From Anaerolineae bacterium (GTDB lineage Bacteria; Chloroflexota; Anaerolineae; Aggregatilineales; Ch27), in contig JABLXG010000003.1 of the NCBI GenBank assembly GCA_013178165.1, positions 1 to 39,710 of the forward strand: a stretch of 39,710 nucleotides of DNA, written 5' to 3'. The notes beneath the pieces are model-generated. The model worked only from the letters and a program-made list of their open reading frames with translations, ran no database searches and was not told the origin of the DNA. This document shows, one piece after another, positions 1-8,728 of the stretch. A program made the position numbers and the translations under genes. Position 1 is the first letter of the stretch, and the number at the start of each line of letters is the position of its first letter.

Positions 1-588
1 CTGTTCCGCCGGGTCCGACTGGATCCTGACCGAGTTTTCAACGCCTACCCGCACGAATTGAGCGGCGGGATGCGCCAACGCGTGCTGCTGGCGCTGGGTG
101 TTCTGCTCAACCCGCAGGTGGTCATCCTGGATGAACCCACGACCGCAGTGGACATCCTGACCCAGCGCACCATCTTGGAAGTGCTACGCGAATTACGGGC
201 GGCGATGGGTTTCAGCATCATCTTTATCAGCCACGATCTCTCCATTGCCGCCGAGATGGCAGACACCGTCGCCACGATGTACGCCGGGGAAATCGTTGAG
301 ATCGGCCCGGTGGAAGAGCTGTTCTACCGCCCCCGCCACGCCTACACGCTTGGCCTGCTGGAAGCGGTGCCCAAGCTCAGCGTGGGCGCCCAGGAACTGG
401 TCAGCATCCCCGGCAGCCCGCCCGACCTGATCGAGCCGCCGCCGGGCTGCAAGTTCCATCCCCGCTGCCCGTTTGTCACGGAACGGTGCCGGCGTGAACC
501 GCCGCCCCTGGTGGAAGCAGCGCCGGGGCACCGTGTGGCCTGTTTCGAATCGGCGCGCGTGCTGGCCCACAGCCAGCCGGTACGCTGA
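1..588 (+). CDS. Oligopeptide ABC transporter ATPase, OppD/DppD type (5' end outside window)
   Basis: The reading frame is open from base 1, so the N-terminus with the Walker A motif lies outside the window. What remains starts just before the ABC signature (LSGGMRQRV), followed by Walker B (VVILDEPTTAVD), the switch histidine (FISHDLS) and the C-terminal oligopeptide-type extension with PPGCKFHPRCPF, which is typical of OppD/DppD subunits. It would hydrolyse ATP on the cytoplasmic face to drive peptide or related import. It is followed after 42 bases by a second ATPase of the OppF type, the usual pair. The family call is firm; the substrate cannot be read from the sequence. Confidence 0.95.
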   Translation: MFRRVRLDPDRVFNAYPHELSGGMRQRVLLALGVLLNPQVVILDEPTTAVDILTQRTILEVLRELRAAMGFSIIFISHDLSIAAEMADTVATMYAGEIVEIGPVEELFYRPRHAYTLGLLEAVPKLSVGAQELVSIPGSPPDLIEPPPGCKFHPRCPFVTERCRREPPPLVEAAPGHRVACFESARVLAHSQPVR

Positions 589-630
589 GGGCAGGGAAAC
601 CTGCCCGCCTGAATCGGGAAAGCATTTGCT

Positions 631-1653
631 ATGGGCGATAATGGTTCCAGCCAACCCCTGATCGAATTGCAGAATGTGAACCGTTTCTTCCGCCAGGGGC
701 GCACGCGCGTCCAGGTGCTGCAGAACATCAACCTGGCTGTAGCCGAAAACGAAATCCTTTGCCTGGTCGGGGAAAGCGGCTGCGGCAAAACCACTACCGG
801 GCGGATCATGGTCGGCTTGCTGGAGCCGTCCTCCGGCCAAGTCCGGTACCGGGGGCGTCCGGTCAACACGCTGCGGGGTCGGGATCGGGCGGAATACCGC
901 CGCGCCCTGCAGATCATCCATCAGGACCCTTTTGCATCGCTGAATCCGGCCCATACCGTGGGCCAGATTCTGGCGTTCCCGCTGCAACGCCACCGGATGG
1001 CCGAAGGGCGCGGCGGTGTACGGCGGCGCATCTGGGAACTGCTTACCCTGGTCGACCTGACTCCGCCCGGAGATATCGTCAACAAGTATCCCCACCAGCT
1101 GAGCGGCGGGCAGCGCCAGCGCGTCAGTGTGGCCCGCGCGCTGACGGTTAACCCGCGCTTGATCGTGGCGGACGAGGCAGTGAGCATGGTCGATGTCAGC
1201 ATCCGCATCAGTCTGCTCAAGATGCTCCACCGCCTGCGCGACGAATACGGCATCGCCATCGTCTTCATCACCCACGATCTGGCGCTGGCCAAGTACTTCG
1301 CCTGGAAGGGGCGGATCGCCGTGATGTACCTGGGCCGCATCGTGGAGATCGGTCCGACACCGGACATCATCAGCCGCCCGGCCCACCCCTACACCCGCGC
1401 CCTGATTTCCGCCATCCCGGAAGCCGACCCGGAGATCACCCGCAGCAAGCAGCGCATGGTCCTGCGCAGCGAGGACATCCCCAGCCTGCTGGAGATTCCG
1501 TCCGGCTGCGCGTTTCACCCGCGCTGCCCGTTTTTCGTCGAAGGGGTATGCGATACGGGACTGCCCGCGCTGGAGAAGGTCCCCGATGGCAGCCAGTATG
1601 CCGCCTGCACACCGCTGACCCGGGGCCAGGAATTGCGACTCCATGGTTCGTGA
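631..1653 (+). CDS. Oligopeptide ABC transporter ATPase, OppF/DppF type
   Basis: A complete 340-residue ABC ATPase of usual family length. Visible motifs are Walker A (GESGCGKTT, about residue 48), the Q-loop (IIHQDPFASLNP), signature LSGGQRQRV, a Walker B region reading LIVADEAVSMVD, the switch histidine (FITHDLA) and the C-terminal oligo_HPY-type tail with IPSGCAFHPRCPF. Walker B carries ADEAVSMVD as OppF proteins do. It pairs with the ATPase just upstream. The peptide-type permeases at 10629 and 11600 have no ATPases of their own, so this pair could also serve them; that is inference. Confidence 0.95.
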   Translation: MGDNGSSQPLIELQNVNRFFRQGRTRVQVLQNINLAVAENEILCLVGESGCGKTTTGRIMVGLLEPSSGQVRYRGRPVNTLRGRDRAEYRRALQIIHQDPFASLNPAHTVGQILAFPLQRHRMAEGRGGVRRRIWELLTLVDLTPPGDIVNKYPHQLSGGQRQRVSVARALTVNPRLIVADEAVSMVDVSIRISLLKMLHRLRDEYGIAIVFITHDLALAKYFAWKGRIAVMYLGRIVEIGPTPDIISRPAHPYTRALISAIPEADPEITRSKQRMVLRSEDIPSLLEIPSGCAFHPRCPFFVEGVCDTGLPALEKVPDGSQYAACTPLTRGQELRLHGS

Positions 1654-1888
1654 TGCTCTGCAGGGTTTTCTGCGACTGGGCATGTGGGTAACCGTCTGTG
1701 GACTGGTGATGATCTTCCTGCAGCCGCCGGGCAGCGCCGGATTTGTGCTCAGCGTGTGCAGCGCCGCGATCGGCCTGGCGATCATCGTGGCGGTGATCAT
1801 TGCGCTGCGAGCCGATTTCGCCGGCTGGCTGGCCCGGCTGGCCGCCCGCCGTCCCCCTCCGCCGGGAGATGACACCAAACTGCCCTGA
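1643..1888 (+). CDS. Small two-helix membrane protein, unknown function
   Basis: An 81-residue ORF whose ATG lies 11 bases inside the end of the upstream ATPase gene, suggesting translational coupling. It has two hydrophobic segments (about residues 11-28 and 32-57), then a basic and proline-rich C-terminal tail. I do not recognise a family. Its position as the last ORF of the ATPase operon and its credible membrane pattern favour a real gene, but no conserved motif proves it. Confidence 0.6.
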   Translation: MVRDALQGFLRLGMWVTVCGLVMIFLQPPGSAGFVLSVCSAAIGLAIIVAVIIALRADFAGWLARLAARRPPPPGDDTKLP

Positions 1889-1930
1889 CAATCTGCCGGT
1901 CAAGTATTACACACACCGCCAGAACCATTT

Positions 1931-1957
1931 GCCAAGGAGCCTGCAGCTGGCATTTTT
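1931..1957 (+). terminator. Possible weak terminator after the Opp ATPase operon
   Basis: GCCA (1931-1934) can pair with TGGC (1948-1951) around an imperfect inner stem, followed by a run of five T (1953-1957). The stem is short, so this is only a suggestion. Confidence 0.3.
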
Positions 1958-1969
1958 GCCTGTATCAGC

Positions 1970-2019
1970 TTGACAAGCGGGCAATCCGGTATACCATCAG
2001 GATAGCAATGGTATAGACC
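1970..2019 (+). promoter_or_regulatory. Promoter and GntR/HutC-type operator upstream of the amino-sugar operon
   Basis: TTGACA at 1970-1975 is a perfect -35 box. Downstream are two inverted half-sites, TATACCAT (1990-1997) and ATGGTATA (2008-2015), separated by 10 bases. The second lies in TGGTATAGACC (2009-2019), which resembles the TGGTCTAGACCA-like operators known for NagR/DasR-type GntR regulators of amino-sugar uptake. No -10 at ideal spacing is clear. The site lies 18 bases before the regulator start, so autoregulation is likely. Confidence 0.6.
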
Positions 2020-2036
2020 GATCTAGTACGGTTGTC

Positions 2037-2798
2037 ATGGACTTCTCCGGCGTCGACCCACACCGGTCGGAACAGCTCTATCTGCAGATCAGGCGGCTGG
2101 TGGTAGAAGCCATTCAGAACAACGCGTTGCTGCCGGGCCAGCAAATTCCCTCTATTGCCGCCATCGCCCGCCAGGCGCGCGTCAGCCGCATGACCGTCCG
2201 CCAGGCTCTGGATGCCCTGATCCACGAAGGTTGGATCCAGACAGTGCCGGGCAAGGGGTCATTCGTAGCCCGCAAGACGCCGGTTGTGCTGGACCTGGAG
2301 CATGTTGTCGGCTGGTCTGATGAGATGAGGCGGCAAGGCATCGAGCCAAGCGCGCGATTGATCAGCGCGGAGGTCATCCCTGCCGATCCAACAGTCGCCC
2401 GTGCTCTCGATCTACCGGTCAGCACGGCGGTGTACCGCATTGTCCGGGTCCAGTATGCTGGAGAGGTACCGTTGGGGGTCGATACGACCTATCTGCCTGC
2501 CGGACGTTTTCCTGGTTTTGCCGCCCATATTGCCGCTAACCCGGCCTCGATCTCGAAGGTGATGGTTGAACAATATGGCATCCGGCTACCACATGGCATT
2601 CAGTTTGTCGAAGCGATCAGCGTTGATCGGGCTACCGCCGAGTTGATCGGCGTTCTGCCCGGCTCACCGGTGTTACTGGCGGAGCGTACCACATTCGCCG
2701 CGGACGACACGCCAGTGCAATTCGTGCAGGCTGTGCACCGCTCCGGATTGGTACGGCTGAAGATCAGGTTGACAAACACATTCTCCCCTTACAACTGA
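2037..2798 (+). CDS. GntR family regulator, HutC/NagR subfamily (UTRA domain)
   Basis: A 253-residue protein with an N-terminal winged helix (about residues 10-76, containing SRMTVRQALDALIHEGWI and PGKGSFVA) and a C-terminal UTRA ligand-binding domain (about 95-245). This is the architecture of HutC-type regulators that sense sugar phosphates or other metabolites. It heads an operon of sugar uptake and amino-sugar phosphate genes, and a NagR/DasR-like operator lies directly upstream. It probably represses its own operon until an amino-sugar phosphate binds. The start codon has no strong ribosome binding site. Family certain, effector inferred. Confidence 0.93.
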   Translation: MDFSGVDPHRSEQLYLQIRRLVVEAIQNNALLPGQQIPSIAAIARQARVSRMTVRQALDALIHEGWIQTVPGKGSFVARKTPVVLDLEHVVGWSDEMRRQGIEPSARLISAEVIPADPTVARALDLPVSTAVYRIVRVQYAGEVPLGVDTTYLPAGRFPGFAAHIAANPASISKVMVEQYGIRLPHGIQFVEAISVDRATAELIGVLPGSPVLLAERTTFAADDTPVQFVQAVHRSGLVRLKIRLTNTFSPYN

Positions 2799-2883
2799 AC
2801 ATAGCAAGGGGAGCATGTGGATGTTGGCTGTCTCACCAGGAGACACGCCTAAGAGACGTTTTTAGTTCATCAGGAGGAAAGAC

Positions 2884-4170
2884 ATGAACCTTCGCCGCAA
2901 TTTGTTCGCCGTGCTACTCGTGAGCGCCCTGCTCACGGGGTCGCTGGTCGCCGCACAGGGGGACGAGCCAGTCAAGCTGGTCTTCTGGTTCCATACCCAT
3001 CCGCCGATGGTAGCACTCAACGAAGCGCTGATCGCCGAGTACATGGAGCTGCATCCCAACGTCACTATCGAATACGAAGTCATTCCCAACAACCAGTTCT
3101 TTGAGAAGATGATCGTCTCCATGACCACCGGTGTTGGCCCGGACATCATCAACATGGGCAACTCGCAGCTGGTCTCCGACTACATCCCCAACGGGCTGGT
3201 GGATGAGGTTGACTACGCTGCGATGGGCTATGCCTCGATGGATGAACTGCTGGCCCAGTACGTGCCCGCCGGTCTCAAAGGCGCGATGGTCGACGGCAAG
3301 TACTATGGCATCCCCAGCGAGTTTAACACCGACCTGCTGGCCATTTACGTCCCCGATCTGGTCGCTGCCGGTTACCCAGAAGATTGGGCCCCGACCACCT
3401 GGGATGAACTGGGCGAAGTCGCCGGCAGCCTGAGCCAGTTTGACGCCAACGGCAACCAGACTCACCGTGGCTTCGATCTGGTCTACCTGCATGCCGGCTG
3501 GTATTCCAACCAGTTCCAGACGTTGGCCAAGCAAACGGGCTGCACCTACTACAATGAAGAAGGCACCGAGAGCACGATCAACGCTCCGGAGTGTGTGGCC
3601 GCTGCTCAGATCTGGCGGGACATGATCTTCAAGTACAAAGCCGCCAACCCCGCCCTCTCCGCCCGTGAGTCCACCGTTCCGCTGCAGGACTACATTGACG
3701 GCACCGTCTCGATGACGTTCATCCAGCCTTGGGGTATGGAACTGGTCCGGCAGGGCAATCCTGAACGCTGGGAGAACACCAAGCTGGTTCCTCTGCCTCA
3801 GTATGATCCTGAGAACCCCAAGACGAAAGTGAACGCTTACTACTGGGGCGTCAACGCCGATAGCCAGGTGCAGGAAGAAGCCTGGAAGTTCATCGCCTTC
3901 CTGGCCTCCCATCCGGGCCGCTGGCTGCTGGAAGTGAACTTCCTGCAGGCCAACGCCAACATGGATCAACTGCCAGAAGCGGCTGAATTCCCCTATGCCG
4001 AGTCGTGGATGAAAGCGCTTGAACCTGGTGAGTTCTTCCAGCTCTACCCCAATGCCAACGAAACCCACGAAGCCCTGCGTGTGGCCCTGGAAGACATCCT
4101 GTTCAACGATGCAGACATCCAGACGACGCTTGACAACCTGAAGGCTGAACTGGACTTCATTGTCCAGTAA
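2884..4170 (+). CDS. ABC transporter sugar-binding protein (family 1 extracellular solute-binding)
   Basis: A 428-residue exported binding protein. Residues 1-25 form a signal peptide (basic MNLRRN, hydrophobic core, cut near AAQG). The body begins VKLVFWFHTHPP and has the MalE/UgpB-type layout, including the region GVGPDIINMGNSQLVSDYI. A strong ribosome binding site (AGGAGG, 2872-2877) precedes the ATG. It would capture a sugar or amino sugar outside the membrane for the two permeases that follow. The operon has NanE and a sugar kinase, so a ManNAc- or GlcNAc-type ligand is plausible but not shown. No ATPase gene is present in the operon. Confidence 0.95.
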   Translation: MNLRRNLFAVLLVSALLTGSLVAAQGDEPVKLVFWFHTHPPMVALNEALIAEYMELHPNVTIEYEVIPNNQFFEKMIVSMTTGVGPDIINMGNSQLVSDYIPNGLVDEVDYAAMGYASMDELLAQYVPAGLKGAMVDGKYYGIPSEFNTDLLAIYVPDLVAAGYPEDWAPTTWDELGEVAGSLSQFDANGNQTHRGFDLVYLHAGWYSNQFQTLAKQTGCTYYNEEGTESTINAPECVAAAQIWRDMIFKYKAANPALSARESTVPLQDYIDGTVSMTFIQPWGMELVRQGNPERWENTKLVPLPQYDPENPKTKVNAYYWGVNADSQVQEEAWKFIAFLASHPGRWLLEVNFLQANANMDQLPEAAEFPYAESWMKALEPGEFFQLYPNANETHEALRVALEDILFNDADIQTTLDNLKAELDFIVQ

Positions 4171-4192
4171 ACGGTAGCTCACAGCACACTGA

Positions 4193-4229
4193 CCGGGTTG
4201 GCAGAGGCTTCGCGCCTCCGCCAGCCCGG
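4193..4229 (+). terminator. Strong intercistronic hairpin between binding protein and permease
   Basis: CCGGGTTGGC (4193-4202) pairs with GCCAGCCCGG (4220-4229) with one G-U pair, and GAGGC pairs with GCCTC inside around loop TTCGC. There is no T-run after it. Such hairpins after binding-protein genes usually protect the upstream mRNA and reduce read-through, giving more binding protein than permease; that role is inferred. Confidence 0.6.
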
Positions 4230-4309
4230 CTTGTGTGGTACTCTGGGATCAGGTGTTCCCGGCACGCTAATGTTCTCCAGCCGGGATTGTGGAGTAAGGC
4301 TGGCCCATC

Positions 4310-5188
4310 ATGCATTTCACCTGGAACTATCGCACCACAACTAACCTGTGGGGGTTTCTGTTTGCTCTACCGGCGGCGCTGCTTTTTGTGGTTTTCGCCG
4401 CCTATCCGATCCTGCAAACGTTTTACTTCAGCTTCACAGAATACAATCTAGCCCAGCCGCCCCAGTTCATCGGGCTGGAGAATTACCAGACCATCCTGAC
4501 TACTCCGATCTTCCTCGATTCCGTCGGTTTCACCTTTAAGTACGCCGTCTTCACCTATATCCCGACGCTGATCCTGGCGCTGATCCTGGCGCTAGCCCTG
4601 AATTCACGTATTCCACTCCGTGGCACTCTGCGCATGGTCAATTTCATCCCTGTCGTGATCTCGTGGGTGATCGTGGCGGTAATCTGGAAACTGCTCTTTC
4701 ACCTGCAGGGCCTGATCAATGTCGCTCTCAGCCAGATCGGAATCACGCCGTTTAACTGGCTGCTGGAACGGGAAAGCGCCCAATGGGCGATCATCATCCC
4801 CAGTATCTGGAAGGAGACCGGGTTCTACATGGTCATCTTCCTTGCCGGGCTGCAGAATATTCCCGGCGTGTACTATGAAGCCAGTATGATCGACGGCGCT
4901 TCCGCCTGGCAGCGCTTTCGCTACATCACCGTCCCCATGCTGCGGCCAACGATCGTGCTGAGCATTGTTGTCGCTATTATCAACGGCCTGAAGATCTTCA
5001 TCCCCCCGTTCGTGATGACCCAGGGCGGTCCCGCGGGAGCCACGCGGGTGATGGCTCTGATCATTTACCAGACAGCCTTCGCCTTCAACCGCATGGGACG
5101 CGCCTCGGCAATGGCGGTCGTCCTGTTCATCATCATCCTCATTCTGACCTTCACCCAGACCAGGCTGTACGGCACCAAGACAGAATAA
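4310..5188 (+). CDS. ABC transporter permease, MalF/UgpA type
   Basis: A 292-residue integral membrane protein with about six transmembrane segments, beginning near residue 13 (WGFLFALPAALLFVVFAAYPILQ). The permease EAA loop is visible as YYEASMIDGASAWQRFRYITVPML near residue 185, the site that docks the ATPase. It forms a heterodimer with the permease encoded next. Sugar ABC transporters of this class in Gram-positive-like and Chloroflexota genomes often share one multi-use ATPase (MsmK/UgpC type), which would explain the missing ATPase here. Confidence 0.95.
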   Translation: MHFTWNYRTTTNLWGFLFALPAALLFVVFAAYPILQTFYFSFTEYNLAQPPQFIGLENYQTILTTPIFLDSVGFTFKYAVFTYIPTLILALILALALNSRIPLRGTLRMVNFIPVVISWVIVAVIWKLLFHLQGLINVALSQIGITPFNWLLERESAQWAIIIPSIWKETGFYMVIFLAGLQNIPGVYYEASMIDGASAWQRFRYITVPMLRPTIVLSIVVAIINGLKIFIPPFVMTQGGPAGATRVMALIIYQTAFAFNRMGRASAMAVVLFIIILILTFTQTRLYGTKTE

Positions 5189-5243
5189 ACCGCCCGATCT
5201 GGTTAAATGCGCCGCCCTTCGCGAACAAAAAAGGGAAGCACCC

Positions 5244-6071
5244 ATGCACGACCGACGCAAGATCATTCGCAACGTTCTCTTTCTGGCGATTGTGCTACAG
5301 GCGTTTGTCCTGATGATCCCGCTGTTCTACATGCTCTCCACATCATTCAAACTGCCCTCCGAGGTCTTTGACCTGCCTATCCGCTGGATCCCGGAGCAGT
5401 TGCACTTTGAGAACTACATCCAGCCCTTGCAGGAAAAACCGTTCCTGCGCTGGATGTTCAACAGCGCTTTTGTAGCCACTATCGTGACCATTCTCAACGT
5501 CCTGACCTCCGCCCTGGCCGGCTACAGCTTCGCCAAGTTCACGTATCCGGGTCGTGATCTGCTATTTGGTTTCATCCTGGCTACTTTCATGATCCCCCTG
5601 GAAGCGATGATCGTGCCCCTCTTTGTGCTGGTCAAAGACTTGGGTTGGCTAAACTCCTATATCGGTCTGATCATCCCGGCGGGGGGTAGCGCTTTTGGCA
5701 TCTTCATGATGCGCCAGCACATGATCGCCATGCCCGATGAACTGATGGAAGCAGCGCGCATCGATGGCGCCAGCGAGTTCCGCATCTTCTGGAACGTCGT
5801 CCTGCCAATCAGCCAGTCAGCGCTGGTGTCACTGGCTATTTTCGCCTTCATGTGGAACTGGAATAGCTTCCTGTATCCACTCCTGGTCGCCAGCCAGGAT
5901 GCCTACCGCACCCTGCCCCTGGGTCTGGCCTCCTTTGAAAGCGCCTACAGCACCAACTATCCGCAGCTGATGGCCGTGTCGTTCCTGTCGATGCTGCCGG
6001 TGCTGATTCTGTTCTTTGTCTTGCAGAACCGGTTCATCGAATCGATGGCCCTTTCCGGAATCAAAGGCTAA
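5244..6071 (+). CDS. ABC transporter permease, MalG/UgpE type
   Basis: A 275-residue membrane protein with about six helices and the EAA motif (LMEAARIDGASEFRIFWNVVLPI, about residue 170). The N-terminal region (YMLSTSFKLPSEVF) and the C-terminal FIESMALSGIKG ending are characteristic of the MalG/UgpE group. It is preceded by a purine-rich ribosome binding site (GGGAAG) and lies 55 bases after its MalF-type partner. Confidence 0.95.
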   Translation: MHDRRKIIRNVLFLAIVLQAFVLMIPLFYMLSTSFKLPSEVFDLPIRWIPEQLHFENYIQPLQEKPFLRWMFNSAFVATIVTILNVLTSALAGYSFAKFTYPGRDLLFGFILATFMIPLEAMIVPLFVLVKDLGWLNSYIGLIIPAGGSAFGIFMMRQHMIAMPDELMEAARIDGASEFRIFWNVVLPISQSALVSLAIFAFMWNWNSFLYPLLVASQDAYRTLPLGLASFESAYSTNYPQLMAVSFLSMLPVLILFFVLQNRFIESMALSGIKG

Positions 6072-6126
6072 ACTGCCGCCTCGTATGAAGCGGTTTGCTG
6101 CCACGTGAAAGTGAGAGAAACCATCT

Positions 6127-6816
6127 ATGGCGGACCCGAATCTGATCCTTAGCAAACTGGAGCATGGCCTGATTGTCTCCTGCCAGTCCGCCCCACCTCT
6201 GAGCGGGCCGCAGTTCGCCGGGCCGATCGCCCAGGCCGCCGTGCTGGGCGGCGCGGTCGGTATCCGCGTTAACGGCCCGGCGGATATCGCCGCCGTGCGT
6301 GCGCTGGTTGACGTGCCGATCATCGGCATCTTCAAGCAACGCCACCCGGATTACCAGATCTACATCACCCCTACGCTGGAAGCAGCGCTGGCTGTGATCG
6401 AGGCCGGCGCGGACATTGTCGCCCTGGATGGCAGCCCTGCTCCCCGTCCGGATGGCCGCAGCCTGGCCGAAGTGATTACCGCCATTCACGACCGGGGCGT
6501 ACTGGTGATGGCCGACATCTCCACGCTGGAGGAAGGGCTGGGCGCCGTTCAGGCGGGGGCGGATATCGTCGCCTCGACACTCTCCGGCTACACACCCTAC
6601 AGCCCCAAACTCACCGGCCCGGACCTGGACCTGATCTCCGATCTGGTCCGCGAAGCGGGCCGTCCGGTCATTGCCGAGGGTCGCTACAATACGCCGGACG
6701 ACATGCGGGCGGCTTTTGAGCGCGGGGCGTTTGCCGTGGTTGTCGGGCGGGCCATCACCGAGCCGCAGCTGATCACCCGCCGGTTCGTCGAGGCTATCCC
6801 GCAAACAAAACGATGA
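6127..6816 (+). CDS. nanE: Putative N-acetylmannosamine-6-phosphate 2-epimerase
   Basis: A 229-residue TIM-barrel protein matching NanE: it starts with LEHGLIVSCQ, then has GIRVNGPADI, the active-site lysine segment IIGIFKQRHP (Lys70), ITPTLEAA, VALDGSPAPRPDG, LVMADISTLEEG, STLSGYTPYS and VIAEGRYNTPDDM. NanE converts ManNAc-6-phosphate to GlcNAc-6-phosphate in sialic acid and ManNAc catabolism. It sits between the permeases and a sugar kinase that could make its substrate, overlapping the kinase gene by four bases (ATGA). No NanA, NagA or NagB is in the window. Confidence 0.9.
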   Translation: MADPNLILSKLEHGLIVSCQSAPPLSGPQFAGPIAQAAVLGGAVGIRVNGPADIAAVRALVDVPIIGIFKQRHPDYQIYITPTLEAALAVIEAGADIVALDGSPAPRPDGRSLAEVITAIHDRGVLVMADISTLEEGLGAVQAGADIVASTLSGYTPYSPKLTGPDLDLISDLVREAGRPVIAEGRYNTPDDMRAAFERGAFAVVVGRAITEPQLITRRFVEAIPQTKR

Positions 6817-7835
6817 GCATTGCAATGAACCGGCGTCCCCGATACTTCCTCGGCGTCGATGGCGGCCAGACCTCCACGCTGACCGTCCTGGTCAACCAGG
6901 ATGGCGAAATCCTGGCCTCCGCTCTGAGCGGCCCCTGCAACCACATCCACGAACCAGGCGGGCTGGAGCGTCAGTACCGCGCCCTGCGCGAAGGCTACGA
7001 GCAGGTCATGGCTGCAGCGGGCGTGACTGATGAACTGGCCTGTGCTTACCTCGGCTTGACTGGTAGCGGTAGCCTGGAGGTCGCCACCAGCGTGTACCGC
7101 GCCGCCCGGCTGGTGCTCAAGAGCGACACCGTCACGGCACTGGCCGGGGCCATCCCGGAAATGGTCGGCGTGATCGTCATCTCCGGGACAGGCTCGGTAG
7201 CTTACGGACGCAACGCCAGCGGCGCGGAGGCGCTGGCCGGCGGCATGGGTTATTTCGCCGGGGATGAGGGCAGCGGCTACGAGATCGCCCAGCGGGGCAT
7301 TCAGGCCATCTACCAGGCGGCAGACGGCCGCGGGCCGCAAACCCTGCTGACCGACCTGATCCTGGCCGGTTTTGAGTGCCAGACGTTGCGGGAACTCCAC
7401 TACAAAATCTACAGCGGCGCCCTGAGCCGCGATCAACTGGCCCGGGCAGCCAGTATGGTTGGCCGGGCAGCATCCCGGGGCGACACGGTAGCCATTCGCA
7501 TCCTGGCCAACGCCGGAAACGAGCTGGGCCGGGCGGTAGCCGCCGTGTTGACCCGCCTGGAGATGACCGCCACGCCTGTCCCGGTAGCACCCATCGGCGG
7601 CGTGTTCAAGTCTGGCCACCTGGTCACGGATCCGCTGCTGGCGCGTGTCCACCAGACTAACCCGCAGGCTTACCTCACCCCACCCCGTTTCATCCCGGCC
7701 ATCGGCGCCGCTATCCTGGCGCTCCGGGAAGGGGGTATCATGATCGATGAACATATCCTCGCTGCACTGGAACGGACCCGGGAGCGGCTGGCAGTAGGCG
7801 CTTCCGGTGAGAAATTCACCCTGGAAAAGGATTGA
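6813..7835 (+). CDS. BadF/BadG-type ATPase, probable N-acetyl amino-sugar kinase
   Basis: A 340-residue protein of the ASKHA fold. Phosphate-binding motifs are seen as FLGVDGGQTSTLTVL (residues 11-25) and VISGTGSVAYGRNASG (about 125), followed by GGMGYFAGDEGSGYEIA, as in the GlcNAc kinase (NagK) branch of the BadF/BcrA family. The neighbour NanE suggests it phosphorylates ManNAc or GlcNAc entering through the upstream ABC importer. Its start overlaps the nanE stop, which implies coupled translation. Activation of an anhydro sugar or another hexosamine cannot be excluded. Confidence 0.85.
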   Translation: MSIAMNRRPRYFLGVDGGQTSTLTVLVNQDGEILASALSGPCNHIHEPGGLERQYRALREGYEQVMAAAGVTDELACAYLGLTGSGSLEVATSVYRAARLVLKSDTVTALAGAIPEMVGVIVISGTGSVAYGRNASGAEALAGGMGYFAGDEGSGYEIAQRGIQAIYQAADGRGPQTLLTDLILAGFECQTLRELHYKIYSGALSRDQLARAASMVGRAASRGDTVAIRILANAGNELGRAVAAVLTRLEMTATPVPVAPIGGVFKSGHLVTDPLLARVHQTNPQAYLTPPRFIPAIGAAILALREGGIMIDEHILAALERTRERLAVGASGEKFTLEKD

Positions 7836-7837
7836 GT

Positions 7838-8578
7838 ATGACTGCCACAGACGGCATCGAACAGTACTACAGCATCATCACCGAGCAGTTGCACAGCGTA
7901 CTGGCGGCACAAAAGCCGCAAATGGCCCGCGTCGCGGAGTTGTGGGCGAAGGCGATCCGGGCCGACCGCCTGGCCTACGCCTTCGGTAGCGGCCACTCAC
8001 GTTACATCGCCGGGGAACTGTACTGGCGGGCTGGCGGACTGGCCCCCGTTATGCTGATCGAGGAGCCGACTAACGGCCTGGCTGAACGGCTGGAAGGCTA
8101 CGCCGAGCTATTCATGGCAGGCTACAACATCGAGCCAGGTGACCTGCTCTTTGTGATCTCTAACTCCGGGATCAATCCGGTGCCGATCGCGGTAGCCCGC
8201 TACGGCAAACAGGCAGGGGCGACGGTGATCGCCGTGACTAACCTGGAACACTCGCGGAACACGCCATCACGCGACTCTTCCGGCCAGAAGCTGTACGAAC
8301 TGGCCGATGTCGTGCTGGATACAATGGGCATACGTGGCGACGCCGCCGTGCCCCTGCCGGGCGTGGAGTGGCGCGTGGCCCCGACTTCCACCCTGATCAG
8401 CGTGAGCATGTTGAACGCGATCGTGGCCCAGACGGCGCTCAATCTGATGGCGACGGGCATCACACCCCCGGTGCTGATCAGCGCCAATGTGCCGGAAGGT
8501 GATACGCACAACCAAGCCCTGTGTGATAAGTACTGGCCGCGCCTGACTCATTTCCCGCGTAAAAAGGCCACCAGCTGA
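7838..8578 (+). CDS. SIS-domain sugar-phosphate-binding protein, UPF0309-like
   Basis: A 246-residue SIS (sugar isomerase) fold protein. The phosphate-binding region YAFGSGHSRYIAGELYWRAGGLAPV and the motif LLFVISNSGINPVPIAVA are clear, and the overall pattern resembles the UPF0309 family. I chose ATG 7838 because AAGGA (7827-7831) is well spaced; a TTG six bases earlier is also in frame. SIS proteins isomerise or sense phosphosugars. Placed after NanE and the kinase it probably acts on an amino-sugar phosphate, but the exact reaction is unknown. MurQ is a relative that I consider less likely. Confidence 0.82.
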   Translation: MTATDGIEQYYSIITEQLHSVLAAQKPQMARVAELWAKAIRADRLAYAFGSGHSRYIAGELYWRAGGLAPVMLIEEPTNGLAERLEGYAELFMAGYNIEPGDLLFVISNSGINPVPIAVARYGKQAGATVIAVTNLEHSRNTPSRDSSGQKLYELADVVLDTMGIRGDAAVPLPGVEWRVAPTSTLISVSMLNAIVAQTALNLMATGITPPVLISANVPEGDTHNQALCDKYWPRLTHFPRKKATS

Positions 8579-8585
8579 CACGCCG

Positions 8586-8619
8586 GGCGGGCGATCGCTG
8601 GAAGCCACGATCGCCCGCC
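8586..8619 (+). terminator. Perfect 12-bp hairpin ending the amino-sugar operon
   Basis: GGCGGGCGATCG (8586-8597) pairs perfectly with CGATCGCCCGCC (8608-8619); the 10-base loop can add a further TGG/CCA pairing. It starts 8 bases after the last stop codon. The T-tract is poor, so it may act as a Rho-assisted terminator or as a 3'-end stabiliser. Confidence 0.65.
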
Positions 8620-8728
8620 TGTCTCCCGCCGCCCTCCCCCTGCGCCATCCTGCGCAGCGGGGGATCATCAGCGATCCGTGGCCCGGTCTGGTCGCTCCTG
8701 CAGCAGGCTGCTTTACCCTTCAGCAGTA

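Noticed and set aside
193-1878. A 561-residue minus-strand open frame opposite the Opp ATPases
   Set aside because: Both ATPases have complete motif sets on the plus strand; the antisense frame has no family character.
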